NCBI RefSeq assembly: GCF_044810985.1
Contig: NZ_CP085242.1
Span: 186,001-250,000 of the forward strand
From: Marinospirillum sp031581385
Lineage (GTDB): Bacteria > Pseudomonadota > Gammaproteobacteria > Pseudomonadales > Halomonadaceae
Reading direction: 5' to 3'
Length of the DNA: 64,000 bases
Shown in pieces: positions 17,365 to 26,678 of the stretch. The position numbers and the translations under genes are program-made. Under the pieces are notes generated by a model, which worked only from the letters and a program-made list of their open reading frames with translations, was not told the origin of the DNA and did no database searches. Numbering within the stretch: position 1 is the stretch's first letter; every line of letters starts with the position of its first letter.

Positions 17365-18651
17365 TTATTTGACAGGATAATCCCGTTGCGGTGCGCCTGT
17401 GTACAACTGACGGGGGCGACCGATTTTGTAATCATTGCTGATCATTTCATTCCAGTGGGAAATCCAGCCAATGGTGCGGCTCAGGGCAAAAATGGCCGTG
17501 AACATATTGGTGGGAATGCCGATGGCCTTGAGGATGATGCCGGAATAGAAGTCGACATTGGGGTAGAGCTTGCGTTCCTTGAAGTAGTCGTCTTCCAGGG
17601 CAATTTCTTCCAGACGCTTGGCAATCTTCAGCTGTGGATCGTCTGCCATGCCCAGCTCTTCCAGAACCTCATCACAGGTTTTCTTCATAACCTTGGCGCG
17701 AGGGTCAAAGTTGCGATAGACGCGGTGACCGAAGCCCATCAGCTTGAAGGGATCGTTTTTATCCTTGGCCTTGTCGACAAACCGCTGGATGTTTTCTTCG
17801 GATTCATCACCGATTTCATCCAGCATGTTGAGTACGGCTTCATTGGCACCACCGTGTGCAGGGCCCCAGAGAGCGGCAATACCGGCAGCAATACAGGCGA
17901 AGGGGTTGGCGCCAGTGGAGCCAGCCAGACGTACGGTTGAAGTGGAAGCATTCTGTTCATGATCAGCATGCAGCATGAAGATGCGATCCATTGCCTTGGC
18001 AAAAATCGGATTAACCTTGTACTCCTCGCAAGGGGTTGCAAACATCATGTGCAGGAAGTTTTCTGCATAGGAAAGGTCATTGCGGGGATAAACAAAAGGC
18101 TGGCCGATGGAATACTTGTAACACATGGCGGCAATGGTCGGCATTTTGGCAATCAGACGATGCGCAGACACCTCGCGATGATAAGCATCGCTGATATCCA
18201 TGGCCTCATGATAAAAAGCGGACAGGGCACCCACTACACCACACATAACCGCCATGGGGTGGGCATCACGACGGAAGCCCTTGAAGAACTGGGTCAGTTG
18301 CTCATGCACCATGGTGTGGCGGCGGATGGTGTTTTCAAACTTGTCGCGTTGGGCCGGTGTAGGAAGCTCGCCATTGAGCAGCAGGTAGCACAGCTCAATA
18401 TAATCAGCGTGATCTGCCAACTGGTCGATGGGGTAGCCCCGGTGCAGAAGAATACCCTGGCCGCCATCAATATAGGTGATTTTGGATTCGCAGGAAGCGG
18501 TGGCCATGAAGCCGGGGTCATAAGTGAAGACGCCGTGGGCACCAAGGCCGCGCACGTCAACAACATCTGGCCCCTGAGAACCGGTAAGTACGGGAAATTC
18601 GATGCTCTGCTCAAGACCATCAACGGTCAGTACTGCTTTCTTGTCAGCCAT
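17365..18651 (-). CDS. gltA: Citrate synthase, type II
   Basis: 428 residues, the size of hexameric NADH-regulated gammaproteobacterial enzymes. Catalytic motifs: the His in LHADHEQNASTSTVR, the His-containing GFGHRVYRNFDPRA, and the Asp in NVDFYSGI. It condenses oxaloacetate and acetyl-CoA at the entry of the TCA cycle. It is transcribed away from sdhCDAB. A GGAGG ribosome site precedes the ATG. Confidence 0.98.
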   Translation of the reverse strand: MADKKAVLTVDGLEQSIEFPVLTGSQGPDVVDVRGLGAHGVFTYDPGFMATASCESKITYIDGGQGILLHRGYPIDQLADHADYIELCYLLLNGELPTPAQRDKFENTIRRHTMVHEQLTQFFKGFRRDAHPMAVMCGVVGALSAFYHEAMDISDAYHREVSAHRLIAKMPTIAAMCYKYSIGQPFVYPRNDLSYAENFLHMMFATPCEEYKVNPIFAKAMDRIFMLHADHEQNASTSTVRLAGSTGANPFACIAAGIAALWGPAHGGANEAVLNMLDEIGDESEENIQRFVDKAKDKNDPFKLMGFGHRVYRNFDPRAKVMKKTCDEVLEELGMADDPQLKIAKRLEEIALEDDYFKERKLYPNVDFYSGIILKAIGIPTNMFTAIFALSRTIGWISHWNEMISNDYKIGRPRQLYTGAPQRDYPVK

Positions 18652-18708
18652 AAGGCCTCCTTATTTATTTTGTATCTCACTTGCGCAACTGAAAACTGAA
18701 GTGGCACC

Positions 18709-18736
18709 ACTATAGAAGGGTTGAAAAACTTGTCAA
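18709..18736 (-). promoter_or_regulatory. gltA sigma-70 promoter
   Basis: On the minus strand a perfect -35 TTGACA (18731-18736), 16-base spacer and -10 TATAGT (18709-18714). The leader to the ATG is about 50 bases. Confidence 0.85.
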
Positions 18737-18850
18737 TTACGCTAAATGCCTAGGGTAATTCGCACTCGGGTTGTTAGAATGCGACCTTCCTGCTTAACGG
18801 CAGGTGATTAGATTCGCTTATTTTGATGCAGCGCACAACCTTTGGTTAGA

Positions 18851-18879
18851 TTGCGTAAGCAATTAGGGGTTCCTATAAT
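18851..18879 (+). promoter_or_regulatory. sdhCDAB sigma-70 promoter
   Basis: TTGCGT (18851-18856), 17-base spacer and perfect -10 TATAAT (18874-18879). It leaves a leader of about 125 bases before sdhC. The rest of the 360-base gltA-sdhC spacer holds no gene that I can see. Confidence 0.75.
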
Positions 18880-18964
18880 CATCGACCTGCACCAGGGGGT
18901 GAAGTGCTGCAGTAAGTGAATTTGGCTTGTCTGAATTGACTGATGAGTGCTTCCGAAAATAATC

Positions 18965-18992
18965 GCTTGTTGCCGGGGTAACCCGTGCAAGC
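18965..18992 (+). promoter_or_regulatory. Hairpin in the sdhC leader
   Basis: GCTTG (18965-18969) pairs with CAAGC (18988-18992) and CGGG (18974-18977) with CCCG (18982-18985) around a GTAA loop, 20 bases upstream of the weak sdhC ribosome site. It could influence translation of sdhC; this is inference. Confidence 0.35.
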
Positions 18993-19012
18993 ACATAAGA
19001 GTGTGTAGAGCC

Positions 19013-19390
19013 GTGAATAGCAAAAGACCTGTAAACCTCGATCTATCGACGATAAAACTACCTTTGCCTGCGCTGACATCGATTGCTCACCGGATTACCG
19101 GTGTGATCATGTTCGTTGGCCTTATCTTTATGTTTTGGGCGCTGGATGTATCCCTGTCTTCACCAGAAGGCTTTGAAAGCGTCAAAACCGTATTGCAACA
19201 GAACTTTCTGGCTAAATTTGTGCTGTGGGGTCTGTTGTCTGCTTTGGCATACCACTGTGTGGCCGGTGTCAAACACTTGATCATGGATCTGGACATTGGT
19301 GTCACCCTGGAAGGGGGACAAAAAATGTCTCAGGCCGTTGTGGTCATCTCTGTGGTTCTAATTCTGCTGGCAGGAGTCTGGGTATGGTAA
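19013..19390 (+). CDS. sdhC: Succinate dehydrogenase cytochrome b556 subunit
   Basis: 125 residues from a GTG start; the N terminus NSKRPVNLDL matches the usual SdhC start, so longer upstream readings were dropped. Three membrane helices. The quinone-site Ser and Arg lie in TSIAHRITG, and the haem-ligand His in AYHCVAGVKHLIMD. It anchors SdhAB to the inner membrane. Its stop overlaps the sdhD start by 7 bases. Confidence 0.95.
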   Translation: MNSKRPVNLDLSTIKLPLPALTSIAHRITGVIMFVGLIFMFWALDVSLSSPEGFESVKTVLQQNFLAKFVLWGLLSALAYHCVAGVKHLIMDLDIGVTLEGGQKMSQAVVVISVVLILLAGVWVW

Positions 19391-19731
19391 CCAATATCAC
19401 AAGTTTCGGCCGTAGTGGCCTGTCCGACTGGCTGATGCAGCGCGTGACTGCCGTTATTCTGCTGGCTTACACCCTGTTTATGTTGGGCTTTTTCCTGGGT
19501 GCCTCCAATCTGGATTACCTGGCCTGGACCGGTCTCTTTCAGTCTACCTGGATGCGTATTTTCAGCTTGCTGGCCCTGCTGTCCCTGGCTGCCCATGCCT
19601 GGATCGGTCTCTGGACTGTATCCACTGACTATATGAAAGCAACCGGTGTACGCCTGGTGTTCCAGGCAGTCGTGGCCCTGGCGTTGTTTGCCTTTGTGGT
19701 CTGGGGCGTTCAACTTTTGTGGGGAGTTTAA
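19384..19731 (+). CDS. sdhD: Succinate dehydrogenase hydrophobic anchor subunit
   Basis: 115 residues, three membrane helices. DWLMQRVTAV at the start and SLAAHAWIGLWTVSTDYMK, with the haem-b His and the Asp-Tyr of the quinone site, are diagnostic. The start overlaps sdhC (ATGGTAA), so the two are translationally coupled. Confidence 0.95.
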   Translation: MVTNITSFGRSGLSDWLMQRVTAVILLAYTLFMLGFFLGASNLDYLAWTGLFQSTWMRIFSLLALLSLAAHAWIGLWTVSTDYMKATGVRLVFQAVVALALFAFVVWGVQLLWGV

Positions 19732-19734
19732 TCC

Positions 19735-21522
19735 ATGTCAGCACTTCGTACTCTTGAGTTTGATGCCATCATTGTTGGTGGTGGTGGTTCAGGCCTGCGT
19801 GCCGGTTTGCAGCTGGCGCAATCCGGTCGTAAAACAGCGGTGATCTCCAAGGTTTTCCCGACGCGTTCACATACGGTTTCTGCCCAGGGTGGTATTACCT
19901 GTGCCATTGCTTCTGATGATCCCAATGATGATTGGCGTTGGCACATGTACGATACCGTCAAGGGTTCCGATTACATCGGTGACCAGGACGCGATCGAATA
20001 CATGTGTAACGAGGGACCCAAAGCGGTTTTTGAACTGGAGCACATGGGCCTGCCTTTTTCCCGCACAGAACAGGGCCGCATTTATCAGCGTCCTTTCGGT
20101 GGTCAGTCCAAGGATTTCGGTAAAGGTGGTCAGGCATCACGTACCTGTGCCGCAGCTGACCGTACCGGTCATGCCCTTCTGCATACCCTGTATCAAGGCA
20201 ATATCAAAAATGGCACCACCTTTCTGAATGAATGGTATGCCGTTGATCTGGTGAAAAATGCCAACAATGATGTGGTGGGCTGTATTGCTGTCTGCATCGA
20301 AACCGGCGAAACCATTTTTGTCAAAGCCAAGGCAACTGTTCTGGCCACCGGCGGTGCAGGTCGCATTTATGCCTCCACCACCAATGCCCTGATCAACACC
20401 GGTGACGGTATCGGTATGGCACTGCGTGCCGGTTTTGCCATGCAGGATATGGAAATGTGGCAGTTCCACCCCACCGGTATCTGGGGTGCGGGTACGCTGG
20501 TCACTGAAGGTTGTCGCGGTGAAGGCGGTTACCTGATCAACAAAGACGGTGAGCGCTTCATGGAGCGTTACGCGCCGAATGCCAAAGATCTGGCCGGTCG
20601 TGATGTTGTGGCTCGCTCCATGGTTCTGGAAATTCTGGAAGGTCGCGGTGCCGGTGAGAAGGGCGATCACGTCTTCCTGAAGCTGGATCACCTGGGTGAA
20701 GAGGTTCTCAACAAGCGTCTGCCCGGTATTCTTGAACTGTCCAAGACCTTTGCTCATGTGGATCCGGTCAAGGCTCCGATTCCTGTGGTGCCAACCTGTC
20801 ACTACATGATGGGCGGTATTCCCACCAATATCCACGGTCAGGCGATTACAGTGGATGACGAAGGTAAAGACCAGATCATCAACGGTCTGTTTGCCTGTGG
20901 TGAAGCAGCCTGTGTCTCCGTGCACGGTGCCAACCGTCTGGGTGGTAACTCTCTGCTGGATCTGGTGGTCTTCGGTCGTGCTGCCGGTCAGTACATCGAA
21001 AAAGCTCTGGATCAGGGTATTGAGTATGATGAAGCTTCCCAGTCTGATCTGGATGCTTCCCTGGCGCGCATGAACCGCTGGAACGAATCCACCGGTGGCG
21101 AGTCCATTCCTGCACTGCGTGCAGAATTGCAAGAGTGCATGCAGAACTACTTCGGTGTTTTCCGTGATGGTCAATACATGGAGAAGGGCATTGCCCAGCT
21201 GAAGGATCTGCGTGAGCGGATTGGTAATGCGCACCTGGAAGACAAGAGTCAGGCTTTCAATACTGCGCGTATTGAAGCTCTGGAGTTGGACAACCTGCTG
21301 GAGGTGGCTGAAGCAACTGCTATTTCTGCCTATGAGCGTCGTGAAAGCCGTGGTGCCCACAGCCGTAATGACTACACCGAGCGTGATGATGCCAACTGGC
21401 TGAAGCATTCTGTGTATATGCCAACCACCAAAACTCTCGGTAAGCGCGATGTCAACATGGCTCCCAAGCTGATTCAGGGTGACCTGCTGAAGCACTTTGA
21501 GCCAAAAGTTCGTACTTACTAA
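19735..21522 (+). CDS. sdhA: Succinate dehydrogenase flavoprotein subunit
   Basis: 595 residues. FAD Rossmann motif GGGGSGLRAGLQLA near residue 14; the covalent-flavin His in SHTVSAQGG near 45; active-site segment HPTGIWGAG and ERYAPNAKDLAGRDVVARSM with catalytic Arg. It oxidises succinate to fumarate and passes electrons to SdhB. Three bases after sdhD. Confidence 0.98.
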   Translation: MSALRTLEFDAIIVGGGGSGLRAGLQLAQSGRKTAVISKVFPTRSHTVSAQGGITCAIASDDPNDDWRWHMYDTVKGSDYIGDQDAIEYMCNEGPKAVFELEHMGLPFSRTEQGRIYQRPFGGQSKDFGKGGQASRTCAAADRTGHALLHTLYQGNIKNGTTFLNEWYAVDLVKNANNDVVGCIAVCIETGETIFVKAKATVLATGGAGRIYASTTNALINTGDGIGMALRAGFAMQDMEMWQFHPTGIWGAGTLVTEGCRGEGGYLINKDGERFMERYAPNAKDLAGRDVVARSMVLEILEGRGAGEKGDHVFLKLDHLGEEVLNKRLPGILELSKTFAHVDPVKAPIPVVPTCHYMMGGIPTNIHGQAITVDDEGKDQIINGLFACGEAACVSVHGANRLGGNSLLDLVVFGRAAGQYIEKALDQGIEYDEASQSDLDASLARMNRWNESTGGESIPALRAELQECMQNYFGVFRDGQYMEKGIAQLKDLRERIGNAHLEDKSQAFNTARIEALELDNLLEVAEATAISAYERRESRGAHSRNDYTERDDANWLKHSVYMPTTKTLGKRDVNMAPKLIQGDLLKHFEPKVRTY

Positions 21523-21549
21523 TCAGAATTCGATGTTGGGAGAGTAAAG

Positions 21550-22254
21550 ATGCTTCAGGTATCTGTATATCGTTACAACCCAGAGACAGACAAAGCGCCT
21601 TACATGAAGGACTTTGAAATCGACACCCAGGGCAAAGACCTGATGGTGTTGGACGTTCTGCACCTGGTCAAAGAAAAAGACAGTGGTATGGCTTATCGCC
21701 GTTCCTGCCGCGAAGGGGTGTGTGGCTCTGACGGAATGAACATGAATGGCAAAAACGGCCTGGCTTGCATCACTCCGATTTCTGAAGTGGTCAAGAACAA
21801 CAAGCTGATCCTGCGTCCTCTGCCCGGTTTGCCTGTGATTCGTGATCTGGTCGTGGACATGTCGCTCTTCTATGAACAGTATGAGCGCATTCAGCCTTAC
21901 CTGATCAATGATACACCGGCTCCCGCGATTGAGCGGCTGCAGTCGCCTGAAGAGCGCGACAAGCTGGATGGTCTCTATGAGTGCATCCTCTGTGCCTGCT
22001 GTTCTACAGCTTGTCCTTCCTTCTGGTGGAATCCTGACAAGTTTGTCGGGCCCTCCGGCTTGCTGCAGGCTTACCGCTTCCTGATCGATAGCCGTGACAC
22101 CGCAACCCGTGAGCGCCTGTCCGAGCTGGATGATCCTTTCAGCGTGTTCCGTTGCCGCGGTATCATGAACTGTGTTGCTGTTTGCCCCAAGGGCCTCAAC
22201 CCGACTCGTGCAATCGGTCATATCCGCGATATGCTCCTGTCAAACGCGACCTGA
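21550..22254 (+). CDS. sdhB: Succinate dehydrogenase iron-sulfur subunit
   Basis: 234 residues. The 2Fe-2S ligands are in SCREGVCGSDGMNMNG and the following Cys, the 4Fe-4S ligands in CILCACCSTACPS, and the 3Fe-4S ligands in CRGIMNCVAVCPKGLNP. It carries electrons from SdhA to ubiquinone in the SdhCD anchor. The end of the sdh cluster; sucA follows after 261 bases. Confidence 0.98.
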   Translation: MLQVSVYRYNPETDKAPYMKDFEIDTQGKDLMVLDVLHLVKEKDSGMAYRRSCREGVCGSDGMNMNGKNGLACITPISEVVKNNKLILRPLPGLPVIRDLVVDMSLFYEQYERIQPYLINDTPAPAIERLQSPEERDKLDGLYECILCACCSTACPSFWWNPDKFVGPSGLLQAYRFLIDSRDTATRERLSELDDPFSVFRCRGIMNCVAVCPKGLNPTRAIGHIRDMLLSNAT

Positions 22255-22261
22255 TGGCAGT

Positions 22262-22283
22262 CACCCTTGTTCATTCAAGGGTG
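22262..22283 (+). repeat. Hairpin after sdhB
   Basis: Perfect 8-bp inverted repeat CACCCTTG / CAAGGGTG with a 6-base loop, starting 8 bases after the sdhB stop. There is no T run, so it is more likely an RNA-stability or processing element than a full terminator. Confidence 0.55.
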
Positions 22284-22345
22284 TATGCACCGAAAGTCGT
22301 GGATAAAACCCCGTACCGGTACTGTCGTTTTTCTACCAGTCGGGT

Positions 22346-22351
22346 ACAATA
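22346..22351 (+). promoter_or_regulatory. Possible -10 element for sucA
   Basis: TACAAT at 22346-22351 is a good -10, but the matching -35 (CTGTCG) is poor. It would give sucA its own start site in addition to read-through from sdh. Confidence 0.3.
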
Positions 22352-22359
22352 GTGCTGCT

Positions 22360-22386
22360 GAAGCCGGTGTGATCCACCGGCTTCAC
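22360..22386 (+). repeat. Hairpin between sdhB and sucA
   Basis: Perfect 11-bp inverted repeat TGAAGCCGGTG (22360-22370) / CACCGGCTTCA (22376-22386) with loop TGATC, followed by AAATAAAG, no T run. It may be an mRNA processing or attenuation element separating the sdh and suc parts. Confidence 0.6.
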
Positions 22387-22515
22387 ACTAAATAAAGTAA
22401 CCATCAGGGGATACGGGTTTTCCCCGTTTGTTCGTGACGGCCAGGGGAACTGAGTTTAAAAAGTGACTCAGCGGTCGCTGCGGATAAACTCCCCTTCTAT
22501 GCAGGGTGATAACAG

Positions 22516-25350
22516 ATGCAAGAAGGCAGCATGGAGTTTATGTGGAATACCTCCCATACATTTGGGGGCAACATCCACTTCATCGAAGAGCTCTACGAAG
22601 AGTATCTCAACGATCCTAACGCCGTACCGGAGCAATGGCGTGATTATTTCAACAAGCTCCCCCGTCCGGAAGGTGCACCAGCACAAGACCTTCCCCTCTC
22701 TCCTATCCGTGATCACTTCTCACAGTTAAGCCGTCAGCGTAAATCGGCCGTGCCTGGAATGAGTACCGACAATCTGCATGATAAAAAGCAGGTTAAGGTA
22801 TTGCAGATGATCAATGCTTTTCGCTTTCGTGGTCACCAGCAGGCGGATATCGATCCCCTGGAGTTGCGTGAAAGAAAGCCGATTGCCGATCTTGACCTGC
22901 ACTTCCATCAGTTGGGTAAAGAAGATCTGGATGAGGAGTATCAGACAGGGTCACTTTTCATCGGTAAGGAAAAGACAACCCTTCGCGAAATTCATGATGC
23001 AGTCAAGCAGACCTATTGCTCCACGATTGGTGCCGAGTTCATGCACATCGTGGATACAGAGGAAAAGCGTTGGCTGCAGCAGCGTTTTGAGTCAGTTCGC
23101 TCAAAGCCGGATTACAGCCAGGAAGTGCGTAAACACCTGCTGGAAAGGCTGACCGCTGCAGAAGGCCTGGAAAACTACCTGGCCTCCAAATACCCCGGCA
23201 CCAAGCGTTTTGGTCTGGAAGGTGGCGAATCCTATATACCCATGATGGATGAAATCATCCAACGTTCCGGTTCCTATGGCGTCAAGGAAATCGTGATCGG
23301 CATGGCTCACCGGGGCCGCCTGAATACGCTGGTTAACATCCTGGGCAAAAACCCATCCGAACTCTTTGATGAGTTTGACGGCAAGAAAATGGTTTCTGAA
23401 GGTTCCGGTGACGTTAAATATCACCAGGGTTTTTCATCCAATGTCATGACTTCCGGTGGTGAGGTTCATCTGGCGCTGGCTTTCAACCCTTCACACCTGG
23501 AAATTGTTTCCCCGGTGGTTGAGGGTTCGGTGCGCGCTCGCCAGGATCGTCGTGAAGATTCGGAAGGCAAGATGGTTCTTCCCATTTCGATTCATGGTGA
23601 TGCTGCTTTTGCCGGTCAGGGCGTGGTCATGGAAACCTTCCAGATGTCCCAGACCCGTGCCTACAAGACGGGCGGCACGATTCATATCGTGATCAACAAC
23701 CAGGTGGGTTTCACGACTTCCAAGCCTGAAGACACCCGTTCTTCTGAGTATTGCACTGATGCTGCGAAAATGGTTTCAACCCCCATCTTCCACGTCAATG
23801 GCGATGACCCTGAAGCTGTGTTGCACGTCACCCAGGTTGCAGTGGATTACCGCATGCAGTTCAAGAAGGATGTGGTGATTGATCTGGTTTGCTACCGTCG
23901 TCGTGGTCATAACGAAGCGGATGAGCCTTCCGGCACCCAGCCGGTGATGTACAAGAAAATTTCCAAGCATCCCACCACGCGCAAGCTTTACGCCAAGAAG
24001 CTGGTGGAAGAGCAAGTCATTACAGCGGAAGATGATAAACAACTGGTCAGTGACTACCGGGATGCCCTGGATAACGGTGAACATGTCGCCAACTCGCTGG
24101 TCAAGGAGCCCAACAAGGAACTCTTTGTTGACTGGTCACCCTACCTGGGCCATGAGTGGACGACCCGCTACGACACCAGTGTGGATATGAAGCATCTGCA
24201 GGAACTGGCAGTGAAAATGTGTGAAGTGCCTGAAGGCTTTCAGACTCAGCGCCAGGTTGCCAAGATCTACGAAGACAGGCGCAAGATGCTGGCCGGCGGT
24301 ATGGCCATCAACTGGGGCTTTGCCGAGATGCTGTCCTATGCCACGCTGATTGATGCCAACCACCCCATCCGCATCACCGGTCAGGATGTCGGTCGCGGCA
24401 CCTTCTCGCACCGTCATGCGGTATTGCATGACTTTAACGATGGCAAGGTGTTTGTGCCTTTGCAGAACATCAAAAAGGACCAGCCTCCCTTTGTCATTCA
24501 TGATTCTTTCCTCTCTGAAGAAGCCGTGCTGGCCTTTGAGTATGGCTACTCCACCACCATGCCCAATGCACTGGTGATCTGGGAAGCCCAGTTTGGTGAC
24601 TTTGCCAATGGTGCCCAGGTGGTCATGGATCAGTTTATTTCTTCCGGGGAAACCAAGTGGGGACGCCTCTGTGGTTTGACCATGCTGTTGCCTCATGGCT
24701 ATGAAGGGCAGGGGCCGGAGCACTCTTCTGCGCGTCTGGAACGCTACCTGCAACTCTGTGCAGAGCATAATATTCAGGTTTGTACGCCGACCACGCCAGC
24801 CCAGATCTTCCATCTGCTGCGTCGTCAGGTACTGCGTCCGTTGCGTAAGCCACTCGTGGTCATGTCACCCAAAAGCCTGTTGCGCCACAAGGATGCAACT
24901 TCCTCACTGGAAGACCTGGCCAATGGTTCCTTCATGCCGGTTATTGGTGATCAGAACTCACTGGATCCCAAGAAGGTGAAGCGGGTTGTGCTTTGTGGTG
25001 GCAAGGTGTACTACGATCTGGCCGCCAAACGCAACGAACAGGGTCTTGAGGATACAGCCATTGTTCGCATTGAACAGCTGTACCCCTTCCCTGAAGAAGA
25101 CCTGGAAGCCGAACTGGCCCAGTACAGTAACCTTGAACAGGCTGTCTGGTGTCAGGAAGAACCGCAAAATCAGGGCGCCTGGTATTCAAGCCAGCATCAT
25201 ATGCGCAATGTTCTGGCCAAGCTCAACGGAGACCTGGCGAATCAGCTCAAATTTGCTGGCCGTCCGGCTTCTGCTGCTCCTGCCTGTGGTTATGCAAGTG
25301 TGCATGTTGAGCAGCAGAATAAACTGGTTCAAGACGCCCTGGGCGCTTGA
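22516..25350 (+). CDS. sucA: 2-oxoglutarate dehydrogenase E1 component
   Basis: 944 residues. The start MQEGSMEFMWNTSH matches the family N terminus. The thiamine-diphosphate site is seen in GMAHRGRLNTLVN near residue 260 and GDAAFAGQGVV near 360 with INNQVGFTTS following. It decarboxylates 2-oxoglutarate and passes the succinyl group to the lipoyl arm of SucB. First gene of sucAB-lpd-sucCD. Confidence 0.98.
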   Translation: MQEGSMEFMWNTSHTFGGNIHFIEELYEEYLNDPNAVPEQWRDYFNKLPRPEGAPAQDLPLSPIRDHFSQLSRQRKSAVPGMSTDNLHDKKQVKVLQMINAFRFRGHQQADIDPLELRERKPIADLDLHFHQLGKEDLDEEYQTGSLFIGKEKTTLREIHDAVKQTYCSTIGAEFMHIVDTEEKRWLQQRFESVRSKPDYSQEVRKHLLERLTAAEGLENYLASKYPGTKRFGLEGGESYIPMMDEIIQRSGSYGVKEIVIGMAHRGRLNTLVNILGKNPSELFDEFDGKKMVSEGSGDVKYHQGFSSNVMTSGGEVHLALAFNPSHLEIVSPVVEGSVRARQDRREDSEGKMVLPISIHGDAAFAGQGVVMETFQMSQTRAYKTGGTIHIVINNQVGFTTSKPEDTRSSEYCTDAAKMVSTPIFHVNGDDPEAVLHVTQVAVDYRMQFKKDVVIDLVCYRRRGHNEADEPSGTQPVMYKKISKHPTTRKLYAKKLVEEQVITAEDDKQLVSDYRDALDNGEHVANSLVKEPNKELFVDWSPYLGHEWTTRYDTSVDMKHLQELAVKMCEVPEGFQTQRQVAKIYEDRRKMLAGGMAINWGFAEMLSYATLIDANHPIRITGQDVGRGTFSHRHAVLHDFNDGKVFVPLQNIKKDQPPFVIHDSFLSEEAVLAFEYGYSTTMPNALVIWEAQFGDFANGAQVVMDQFISSGETKWGRLCGLTMLLPHGYEGQGPEHSSARLERYLQLCAEHNIQVCTPTTPAQIFHLLRRQVLRPLRKPLVVMSPKSLLRHKDATSSLEDLANGSFMPVIGDQNSLDPKKVKRVVLCGGKVYYDLAAKRNEQGLEDTAIVRIEQLYPFPEEDLEAELAQYSNLEQAVWCQEEPQNQGAWYSSQHHMRNVLAKLNGDLANQLKFAGRPASAAPACGYASVHVEQQNKLVQDALGA

Positions 25351-25372
25351 TGCAGTCAATCAACTCCATTTA

Positions 25373-25390
25373 ACCCAGCTTCGGCTGGGT
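25373..25390 (+). repeat. UUCG-tetraloop hairpin between sucA and sucB
   Basis: ACCCAGC-TTCG-GCTGGGT, a 7-bp stem closed by the very stable UUCG loop, without a T run. It probably shapes the sucA-sucB mRNA, for example by blocking exonucleases. Confidence 0.55.
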
Positions 25391-25419
25391 CATTAGAATA
25401 AGTTAGGAAAGGGTATAAC

Positions 25420-26628
25420 ATGGCTATTGAGATTAAAGCTCCAACTTTTCCCGAGTCAGTAGCAGAGGGTACGGTCGCGACTTGGCACAAACAACCCGGT
25501 GAAGCGGTTGAGCGTGATGAAATCCTGGTTGATATCGAGACCGATAAAGTGGTTCTGGAAGTTCCGGCTTCTGCGGATGGTGTTCTGGAAGAAATTCTGG
25601 CCAATGAAGGTGACACCGTCGAATCCGACCAGTTGCTGGGTAAAATCAAGGAAGGTGCTGCTCCGGCCGCCAAACCGGCTGCTGAAGAGAAGCCTGCTGC
25701 TGCAGAAAGCAAGGAAACCAGTGCTGCCCAGACTTCAGGCGACGAAAAAGTGGCTCCAGCGGCTCGCAAACTGGCCAATGAGAAAGATGTTGACCTGTCC
25801 CAAGTGCAGGGTTCCGGCAAGGGTGGTTTGATCACCAAGGAAGACGTCCAGAAAGCCATTTCCGGCGCGGGCAGCAAGCCTGCTCCTGCACCTGCTGCAC
25901 CTCAGGTTCAGGTGGCTGCCGGTGAAAAAGTTGAAAAACGTGTGCCCATGAGCCGTATGCGCCAGACCATTGCCAAGCGTCTGGTACAGGCTCAACAGAC
26001 TGCAGCCATGTTGACGACCTACAACGAAGTTGACATGAAGCCGGTGATGGAGCTGCGCAAGAAGTACAAGGAGCAGTTTGAGAAGCGTCACGACGGCACT
26101 CGCCTTGGTTTTATGTCCTTCTTCGTCAAGGCCGCAACCGAAGCCCTGAAGCGCTTCCCTGATGTCAATGCCTCGATTGATGGCACAGATATCGTTTATC
26201 ATGCCTACCAGGATATCGGTGTTGCCGTTTCCACCTCACGAGGTTTGATGGTTCCTGTACTGCGGGATTGCGACAGCATGAACCTGGCTGATATTGAAAG
26301 CACGATTGCTGATTTCGGCAAGCGTGGCCGCGAAGGAAAAATCGGTATTGATGACTTGCAGGGTGGTACCTTCACCATCACCAATGGCGGTATCTTTGGT
26401 TCCCTGATGTCCACACCGATTCTGAACCCCCCGCAAACGGCTATTCTGGGGATGCACAAAATTCAGGAACGCCCCATGGCTGTGAATGGACAGGTTGAAA
26501 TTCGTCCCATGATGTACCTGGCCCTGTCTTACGATCACCGCATGATTGATGGTAAGGATGCAGTCCAGTTCCTGGTGACGATCAAGGAATTGCTGGAAGA
26601 TCCTGCACGCATACTGCTGGATGTGTAA
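25420..26628 (+). CDS. sucB: Dihydrolipoyllysine succinyltransferase, E2 of 2-oxoglutarate dehydrogenase
   Basis: 402 residues. Single N-terminal lipoyl domain with the lipoylated Lys in IETDKVVLEV (about 43), an Ala/Pro linker, the E1/E3-binding domain APAARKLANE..GSGKGGLITKEDV (about 110-145), a second linker, then the catalytic domain ending with the active-site His in SYDHRMIDGKDAV. It moves the succinyl group to CoA. Confidence 0.98.
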   Translation: MAIEIKAPTFPESVAEGTVATWHKQPGEAVERDEILVDIETDKVVLEVPASADGVLEEILANEGDTVESDQLLGKIKEGAAPAAKPAAEEKPAAAESKETSAAQTSGDEKVAPAARKLANEKDVDLSQVQGSGKGGLITKEDVQKAISGAGSKPAPAPAAPQVQVAAGEKVEKRVPMSRMRQTIAKRLVQAQQTAAMLTTYNEVDMKPVMELRKKYKEQFEKRHDGTRLGFMSFFVKAATEALKRFPDVNASIDGTDIVYHAYQDIGVAVSTSRGLMVPVLRDCDSMNLADIESTIADFGKRGREGKIGIDDLQGGTFTITNGGIFGSLMSTPILNPPQTAILGMHKIQERPMAVNGQVEIRPMMYLALSYDHRMIDGKDAVQFLVTIKELLEDPARILLDV

Positions 26629-26678
26629 TTCAGTTTTGAACCGAACTCTCCTGACACCCTCAAGACAGGAAAAGATAT

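Noticed and set aside
20137..21495. Long open frame (452 codons) antisense to sdhA
   Set aside because: It mirrors the codon pattern of sdhA, has no ribosome site and no recognisable domain; sdhA is certain.
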